Source of the DNA: Magnetococcales bacterium DC0425bin3
GTDB taxonomy: Bacteria > Pseudomonadota > Magnetococcia > Magnetococcales > DC0425bin3
DNA length: 34,969 nucleotides
NCBI GenBank assembly: GCA_002753665.1
Contig: PEAP01000021.1
Location: forward strand, 1-34,969
Direction: 5' to 3'
This document shows positions 30,684-34,969 of the stretch, in pieces. The position numbers and the translations under genes are program-made. The first letter of the stretch is position 1; each line of letters begins with the position of its first letter. The notes under the pieces are model-generated. The model did not search any database, had not been told where the DNA came from, and was given only the letters and a program-made list of their open reading frames with translations.

Positions 30684-30764
30684 ATGAACGCAAATCTCGT
30701 TGATGATGCTCATCTGTCCGAATTCCGGACGTTTGGTTTTCAAGATGTCGCAGGGAGGATGTGA
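30684..30764 (+). CDS. 26-codon reading frame before the primase-polymerase
   Basis: The peptide runs MNANLVDDAHLSEFRTFGFQ then DVAGRM. AAGGAG lies 10 bases before its ATG, and its TGA ends two bases before the primase ATG. The primase ribosome site (AGGGAGG, 30752-30758) lies inside the last codons. It could couple translation of the primase to its own. It may be a true micro-protein, a leader or chance. Confidence 0.4.
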   Translation: MNANLVDDAHLSEFRTFGFQDVAGRM

Positions 30765-30766
30765 CC

Positions 30767-33061
30767 ATGAGCGAAAACTTCATGACCCAGTACGGCGACC
30801 GGCTGATCGCCGGTGGTTTCCCCTTCCTCCCCATCGTCCCCGGCGAGAAATTCCCGGGCCGCTTCGAGCGGGGCGCGTGGCTCCCCTACAAGGGCTGGAC
30901 CCGCCACGCCGCCCGCGCCACCACGACCCACGAGCTGGCCATCTGGAAGCAGTGGCCCGACGCCGGGATCGGCATCCCCTGCGGTCTGGTGGCCGGGGTG
31001 GACATCGATATCGCCGACGATACCGGTCTGGCGGAACGGCTCCAGGCCCTGGCCTTCGAGCTGCTGGGCGAGACCCCGGCGGTGCGCATCGGCAACGCCC
31101 CCAAGCGGATGCTGGTCTATCGGACAGATGCTCCCTTCAAGGGGATCAAGGCCCACCCCCTGGAGGTGCTCTGCCAAGGCCAGCAGTTCGTGGCCTATGC
31201 CATCCACCCCGGCACCGGCAGACCCTACGAATGGCCTGTGCGCTCCCTGGCCGACCTGACCCTGGCGGATCTTCCGGTCATCACCGAGGCGCAGTCCCGC
31301 GCCTTCATCGAGCAGGGCCTGGCGCTGCTGCCGGAGGGGATGCGCCCGGTGCGTCTGGAGCGCAACCATTCGGCGATTCCTAATGGTTCACCCGAAGTCC
31401 ACCACTTTTCCAGCAATCAGGAGGGTACGCCCGAAGCGATCCAGGACGCCCTGCGCCACCTCGTTAATGCCGATCTGCCCTACGACGACTGGGTGCGCGT
31501 CGGCATGGCGATCAAAGGGGCGCTGGGCGAGGCGGGCGCGGGTCTGTTCGCTGATTGGTCGGCCTCGTCCTCCAAGAACGTCCCAGAAACCACGGCCCGC
31601 GCCTGGGCCAGCTTCCGCCCCACCGTCATTGGCGCGGGGACCATCTACCACCTGGCGCAGAAGCACGGCTGGAAGCCGGATGCCACACTCACCCTGAACC
31701 CGACCAATCAGCATTCCGGCCTCCACCCAGCGGCGCCACTGCTGCAAAAGATGCCCCGGTCGCCGGTGGCCGCGCCTGCGGAAGATTCCCCGCCGTTTCT
31801 GGACGGGCCGGAATGGAATCCCACCGACCTGGACGGAGTGCTGGGGCAACTGGTGGACTACATGGTGACCACCGCCACCCGTCCGCAGCCCATCCTTGCC
31901 GTGGGCAACGCCCTGTGCGCCCTGGGGGCGTTGATGGGGCGGCGCTACCGAACCGAAACCGATATCCGCAGCAACCTCTACGTGGTGGGCATCGCCGACA
32001 GCGGTTCCGGCAAGAACCACAGCCGGGAGGTGATCACCGACCTGCTGTTCCGCGCCGGGCTGAAGAAGTTCCTGGGCGGCAACCGCATCGCCTCCGGCGC
32101 GGGCCTGCTGCGGGCCATTCACGATCATCCGGCCATCCTCTTCCAGCAGGACGAGTTCGGCATGTTCCTCCAGGCCGCCGCCGACCGCAAGCGCAGCCCC
32201 AAGCACATCACCGACATCCTGGACCTGATGACGGAGCTGTACTCTTCGTCCGCCACCGTCTTCCTGGGGCCGGAATATGCCATGCCGGACAAGAAGGGCC
32301 GCCAGGACATCAACCAGCCCTGCCTGTGCCTCTACGGCACCACCACGCCCACTCTCTTCTGGTCGGCCCTGAAGAGCGCCAATGTCGCCGACGGCTCCCT
32401 GGCCCGCTTCCTCATCCTGAAGACCCAGGACGATTACCCGGAGGCCAGCGGAGCGGAGGCCCTGCACCAACCGCCGGAGGAGTTGGTGGCCGCGCTGGTC
32501 GCCATTGCCCAGAACGGCAGCGGAGGCGAGGGCAACTTGGCGAACCTGACCACCGGCCCGGAAACCGCCATCCAGCCGCAGGTGGTGCCCATGACGCCAT
32601 CGGCGCGGGAACGGTTCTCGGCCCTGAACCGGCAGGTCACCGCCCTGTTGCGGCAGTCGCGGGGAAGCCAGTTCTCGCCCATCCTGGCGCGGGCCTGGGA
32701 GAACGCCGCCAAGGTGGCCCTGATCCGGGCGGTTTCCGCCGACCCCGTGCAACCGGTGATCCGGGACGAGGACGCCCTCTGGGCCATCGCCCTGGTGCGC
32801 TATGCCGTCAACACCTTTATCGAGGACGTGGAACGCTTCGTCGCCGACAACCAGACCGAGCAGAATCACAAGCGGGTTTTGGAGATTCTTCGCAAGGCAG
32901 GGCGCAAGGGAATCACCCAGGGAGACACGTCGTATAAGCTGCGCTTTCTGGAACGGCGACCGCGCATGGAGGTGCTTCAGACCTTGATCGAAAGCGGACA
33001 GGTCATCTCCGAGATCAGGCCGGGGCGAACCAAACCCACGACCATCTACCGGGCCGTATAA
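30767..33061 (+). CDS. Primase-polymerase with PriCT-2 and DUF3987-type ATPase domain
   Basis: A 764-residue replication protein. The N-terminal Prim-Pol domain (about 8-200) has the catalytic D79-x-D81 in VAGVDIDIADD. A PriCT-2-like part (about 220-300) has DALRHLVNADLPYDDWVRVGMAIK and ARAWASF. A C-terminal domain of DUF3987 type (about 345-764) has a P-loop-like GIADSGSGKN at 408-417. Such proteins prime and may unwind DNA at phage origins. ATG at 30767 is chosen over GTG at 30761 because AGGGAGG lies eight bases upstream. It is the largest gene in the element. Confidence 0.9.
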   Translation: MSENFMTQYGDRLIAGGFPFLPIVPGEKFPGRFERGAWLPYKGWTRHAARATTTHELAIWKQWPDAGIGIPCGLVAGVDIDIADDTGLAERLQALAFELLGETPAVRIGNAPKRMLVYRTDAPFKGIKAHPLEVLCQGQQFVAYAIHPGTGRPYEWPVRSLADLTLADLPVITEAQSRAFIEQGLALLPEGMRPVRLERNHSAIPNGSPEVHHFSSNQEGTPEAIQDALRHLVNADLPYDDWVRVGMAIKGALGEAGAGLFADWSASSSKNVPETTARAWASFRPTVIGAGTIYHLAQKHGWKPDATLTLNPTNQHSGLHPAAPLLQKMPRSPVAAPAEDSPPFLDGPEWNPTDLDGVLGQLVDYMVTTATRPQPILAVGNALCALGALMGRRYRTETDIRSNLYVVGIADSGSGKNHSREVITDLLFRAGLKKFLGGNRIASGAGLLRAIHDHPAILFQQDEFGMFLQAAADRKRSPKHITDILDLMTELYSSSATVFLGPEYAMPDKKGRQDINQPCLCLYGTTTPTLFWSALKSANVADGSLARFLILKTQDDYPEASGAEALHQPPEELVAALVAIAQNGSGGEGNLANLTTGPETAIQPQVVPMTPSARERFSALNRQVTALLRQSRGSQFSPILARAWENAAKVALIRAVSADPVQPVIRDEDALWAIALVRYAVNTFIEDVERFVADNQTEQNHKRVLEILRKAGRKGITQGDTSYKLRFLERRPRMEVLQTLIESGQVISEIRPGRTKPTTIYRAV

Positions 33062-33070
33062 AAAATTGAT

Positions 33071-33104
33071 GCGATACCGTGCAAGCAACCCTGCACGGTA
33101 TCGC
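33071..33104 (+). other. Perfect 13-pair hairpin after the primase gene
   Basis: GCGATACCGTGCA (33071-33083) and TGCACGGTATCGC (33092-33104) enclose AGCAACCC. No T-run follows (AATGGGTATCC), so it is not a standard terminator. It lies nine bases after the primase stop, before an A/T-rich stretch; an iteron, origin or attenuator role is possible. Confidence 0.7.
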
Positions 33105-33444
33105 AATGGGTATCCTGTTGATGACAAAGCACGTTTCGAGAAACAGGGATAAATGCGCCCATAAAGGAAAAGATAAAGAGGTTAAGCTATATCAATATGT
33201 TATATAAACTAAAAAGCAATATACATGCCAACATTATCATGTTTCTATAAAATAGTTTTCTTCATATGATGTCATTTATTCATATTTCTGCATTTTCTTT
33301 TTTATTACAGCATGTTGAGCCTATAGAAACCATGCGCTAGCGTCTCGCACTGGTTCATGCAATCTCCACCCGCAGAGCGACGGATCAGGGACCGGCCTCC
33401 CGCTCCATCGCCCTCACCCAACATCACCACAAGGAGTGAGGACG
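33105..33444. other. A/T-rich gene-free region between primase and RuvC-like genes
   Basis: I see no credible gene. Bases about 33160-33310 are strikingly A/T-rich (runs such as TATATCAATATGTTATATAA and TTTTCTTTTTTATTA) in an otherwise GC-rich element. The next gene's ribosome site is at 33431. Such a stretch next to a primase gene and a perfect hairpin is what a phage replication origin, or a promoter block, looks like. No clear iterons are present. Confidence 0.45.
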
Positions 33445-34047
33445 ATGACCGTTTCCCGAACCGCGCCCAGGGGCGCACCACGCCAACCCAGGCCGGAGAC
33501 TTCCGGCGCAACCTCCATCCTCGCCCTGGACCTGGGCAGCAAGACCGGCTGGGCCCTGCATCAGGCCGACGGCACCATCACCAGCGGGATGATGGAGTTT
33601 CGCCCTGGTCGTTTCGAAGGCGGCGGCATGGCCTTCGTCCGCTTTAAGCACTGGCTGGATGAGGTCTGCCTCTTTGCGGAGCCTCTGGTGGCAGTCTTCT
33701 TCGAGGAGGTCCGGGCCCATGCCGGGGTGACCGCTGCCCACGTCTACGGCGGCTTTCTCGCCCACCTCACCGCCTGGGCCGAGCAGCACCAGATTCCATA
33801 TCAGGGTGTGCCGGTCGGCACCATCAAACGCCATGCGACGGGAAAGGGCAACGCCAGCAAGGAGGAGATGCTGGAGGCCATGCGGCGCAAAGGGCATCAG
33901 CCGGTGGACGACAACGCCGCCGATGCCCTGGCCATCCTGCACTGGGCCCTGGACCAATCGGCAGGATTGCCGATTGGGACTGACCGAAGGTCAGCCCGAA
34001 GGGGCCAGGCCATGGATGGCCTGGATCACGAGGAGGTGGTCAAATGA
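33445..34047 (+). CDS. RuvC-like Holliday junction nuclease, RNase H fold
   Basis: A 200-residue protein with the RuvC pattern: D29 in ILALDLGSKTGWAL, an acidic pair at E87/E88 (FFEEVRAH), a helical middle, and a final motif VDDNAADALAILHW (D156, D160). Phage proteins of this sort cut branched intermediates. ATG at 33445 has AAGGAG at the right distance. The last 31 or so residues (SAGLPIGTDRRSARRGQAMD...) are encoded by the triple stem-loop at 33954-34024, so the normal protein probably ended near residue 170 before the element was inserted. Confidence 0.88.
   Translation: MTVSRTAPRGAPRQPRPETSGATSILALDLGSKTGWALHQADGTITSGMMEFRPGRFEGGGMAFVRFKHWLDEVCLFAEPLVAVFFEEVRAHAGVTAAHVYGGFLAHLTAWAEQHQIPYQGVPVGTIKRHATGKGNASKEEMLEAMRRKGHQPVDDNAADALAILHWALDQSAGLPIGTDRRSARRGQAMDGLDHEEVVK
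33954..34024. repeat. Triple stem-loop element, copy H (inside a coding end)
   Basis: CCAATCGGCA (33954-33963) pairs perfectly with TGCCGATTGG (33968-33977), loop GGAT. CTGACC (33980-33985) pairs with GGTCAG (33989-33994), loop GAA. CCAGGCCAT (34005-34013) pairs with ATGGCCTGG (34016-34024), loop GG. It matches copy G in loops and joints, while hairpins two and three differ on both arms. It lies in frame at the 3' end of the RuvC-like gene. Confidence 0.9.
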
Positions 34048-34265
34048 TCGGCGGACCACGTCCCCCTCGCTCCTGTCTCGCCCGCTTCATCCCGGAGCGG
34101 AGCGACAAGGAGGAGACCAAGCAATTCGGTTGGCGAGACCATGGCATTCTGGTCATCGACGCCAACGACCCCCGTCTGGCCTGGCCGGAACGGGAGTTGA
34201 TCAAGCAACTGGGCGAGAAGCTGTACGGACGCCGCCAATGCAAGGAGGTGAAACATGGTCGCTGA
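34044..34265 (+). CDS. Small phage protein of unknown function
   Basis: A 73-residue basic protein (MIGGPRPPRSCLARFIPERS..., then RDHGILVIDANDPRLAWPERELIKQLGEKLYGRR). Its ATG overlaps the RuvC-like gene's stop by four bases, and its end overlaps the next gene by 11 bases. I do not recognise a family. The coupling on both sides argues that it is real. Confidence 0.7.
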   Translation: MIGGPRPPRSCLARFIPERSDKEETKQFGWRDHGILVIDANDPRLAWPERELIKQLGEKLYGRRQCKEVKHGR

Positions 34266-34695
34266 ATGGACCCCCAAGCTGGTGGCCGACCGTCTGGAGG
34301 AGGCCGCCAGCACCCTGCGCCGCCTGCCGGTGGCCGGACTGAAACCCAGGGAATACGGCAACTCCTGGCCCACCGTGATCCACGACGCCATGGAGGCTTA
34401 CGGCTGGAACGAGGCGGTGGTGCGTCTCGGCCCGCCGCCCGCCGAGGCCATCACCCGCATGGACGAGGCGATGGAGTGGCTGCGCTGGCTGGACCAGGAG
34501 CAGGTCAAGCTGGTGTGGCTGCGGGCCACGAGAATCCCGTGGAAGCTGATCGAGGTCCGCTTCGCCTGCGACCGCTCCACGGCGTGGCGCAAATGGACCG
34601 TCGCCCTCAACCGCATCGCCTCCCGCCTGGAGGCCAAACGGGAAAAAGTGTTGCAACATCAAGAAGCGAGACAGCCACAACAGAATTTGCTATGA
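34255..34695 (+). CDS. DUF6362-type phage protein, possible helix-turn-helix regulator
   Basis: A 146-residue protein: EWTPKLVADRLEEAASTLRRLP, NSWPTVIHDAMEAYGW, then TRMDEAMEWLRWLDQEQVKLVWLRATRIPWKLIEVRFACDRSTAWRKW. The last part looks like a sigma-region-4-style helix-turn-helix. This matches proteins annotated DUF6362 in prophages, found where late regulators sit. GGAGG precedes the ATG. It is followed by a strong terminator and the peptidase gene, so control of late transcription is plausible (inference). Confidence 0.8.
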   Translation: MVAEWTPKLVADRLEEAASTLRRLPVAGLKPREYGNSWPTVIHDAMEAYGWNEAVVRLGPPPAEAITRMDEAMEWLRWLDQEQVKLVWLRATRIPWKLIEVRFACDRSTAWRKWTVALNRIASRLEAKREKVLQHQEARQPQQNLL

Positions 34696-34753
34696 TTCAG
34701 CCTACAATCACGGAATCGCACGCACGGCGACGCCGACGCAACCGATCACCACC

Positions 34754-34790
34754 AAAACCCGCCCGGGGAAACTCGCGGCGGGTTTTGCTT
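34754..34790 (+). terminator. Strong Rho-independent terminator
   Basis: AAAACCCGCC (34754-34763) pairs with GGCGGGTTTT (34777-34786), ten pairs, followed by GCTTTT. It ends the replication operon after the DUF6362-type gene, only 16 bases before the next start codon, so transcription of the peptidase needs readthrough. Confidence 0.85.
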
Positions 34791-34805
34791 TTCTGGAGAC
34801 CGCCA

Positions 34806-34969
34806 ATGCCGGAAGCAACCCCCTGGCCCCACTTTTCCGCCGCCGAACTGACCTGCCATTGCGGCTGCGGTCGGATGGAAATGGCCCCCGAATTCATGGC
34901 CCTGCTGGAGCTGCTCCGGGTGGCCTATGGCAAGCCCATGACCGTCACCTCCGGCTTCCGCTGCCCGAT
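34806..34969 (+). CDS. M15A-type peptidase (peptidoglycan hydrolase), 5' part only
   Basis: Only the first 54 codons are in the window. They read PHFSAAELTCHCGCGRMEMA and, further on, MALLELLRVAYGKPMTVTSG followed by FRCP. The F-x-x-x-E-[FL]-x-C-x-C-G-x-G start and the [IV]TSG[YF]RCP motif are characteristic of M15A (D-Ala-D-Ala carboxypeptidase-like) phage proteins. The zinc ligands downstream are not visible. GGAG lies before the ATG. In phages these enzymes act in lysis or entry. Confidence 0.85.
   Translation, partial: MPEATPWPHFSAAELTCHCGCGRMEMAPEFMALLELLRVAYGKPMTVTSGFRCP

Larger units (their letters stand above)
20209..34969. mobile_element. Integrated phage-like element next to ssrA (right end outside window)
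   Basis: From the end of ssrA onward the content changes from housekeeping genes to a serine recombinase operon, unknown cargo genes and a phage replication/recombination operon that runs off the window. Genes overlap by a few bases throughout, as in phage. None of the dispersed repeats A-E of the host part occurs here. I found no second copy of the tmRNA 3' end within the window, so the exact left boundary and the attachment site are inferred. It may be a prophage or a satellite; no capsid, terminase or tail genes are visible so far. Confidence 0.75.

Noticed and set aside
31388-33127. Minus-strand open frame of 579 codons opposite the primase-polymerase
   Set aside because: No motifs, and the plus-strand frame carries Prim-Pol and PriCT-2 signatures.
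34697-34897. 66-codon minus-strand frame at the terminator
   Set aside because: It runs through the terminator stem and opposite the M15-type gene, with no ribosome site.
20209-34969. Second copy of the tmRNA 3' end as the right attachment site
   Set aside because: I saw no repeat of the T-arm/acceptor bases in the window; the right end is probably beyond it.

Overview
The window is GC-rich bacterial DNA from a Gram-negative, probably a member of the Pseudomonadota. The evidence is a chemoreceptor, a Tat-exported molybdoenzyme with an NrfD-type membrane anchor, a sigma-54 activator and a tmRNA. The tmRNA is a normal one-piece molecule encoding the tag ANDEFYGEALAAA. Typical Alphaproteobacteria carry a permuted two-piece tmRNA, so a typical member of that class is unlikely. 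I cannot name the genus.

Bases 1-20208 look like host chromosome. The 3' end of a methyl-accepting chemotaxis protein is followed by ffh. On the minus strand lies a respiratory operon: a molybdopterin oxidoreductase, a four-cluster ferredoxin-like subunit, an NrfD membrane subunit, a TorD-type chaperone, an unknown protein, an exported ankyrin-repeat protein and possibly one more small unknown. A sigma-54 promoter precedes it, and a divergent sigma-54 activator with a cysteine-bearing PAS domain is its likely regulator. Next come a 48-residue membrane peptide, an SLC13-type transporter with two TrkA-C domains divergent from a LysR regulator, and a purine/methylthioadenosine salvage cluster (mtnP, apt, mtnA, NCS2 permease). 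A small exported protein and the tmRNA gene close this part. Between the genes lie two families of hairpin-forming repeats.

Bases 20209-34969 look like an integrated, phage-like element beginning directly after the tmRNA 3' end. A four-gene recombinase operon (small protein, DUF2924, serine recombinase, small HTH protein), linked by 4-base overlaps, is transcribed toward the tmRNA. Then comes a convergent gene pair of unknown function: a short unknown protein, and a 410-residue protein whose N-terminus resembles a sigma factor. This pair is flanked on both sides by copies of an 11-bp palindrome, GGGTT(S)A(M)CCC.

A tightly packed plus-strand phage replication/recombination operon follows: Sak4-like ATPase, DUF669 ssDNA-binding protein, Cas4/AddB-like nuclease, SF2 helicase, primase-polymerase, RuvC-like nuclease and a DUF6362-type protein. 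A strong terminator and the start of an M15-type peptidase come last. The far end of the element is outside the window.

The signals I find most unusual are three. (1) Clusters of tandem, near-perfect stem-loops occur in the mtnA-apt gap and twice in the phage-like operon; the two phage copies keep their loops while their stems change in a compensatory way. (2) Palindromes bracket the sigma-like gene pair. (3) A respiratory molybdoenzyme operon carries an exported ankyrin protein by translational coupling.
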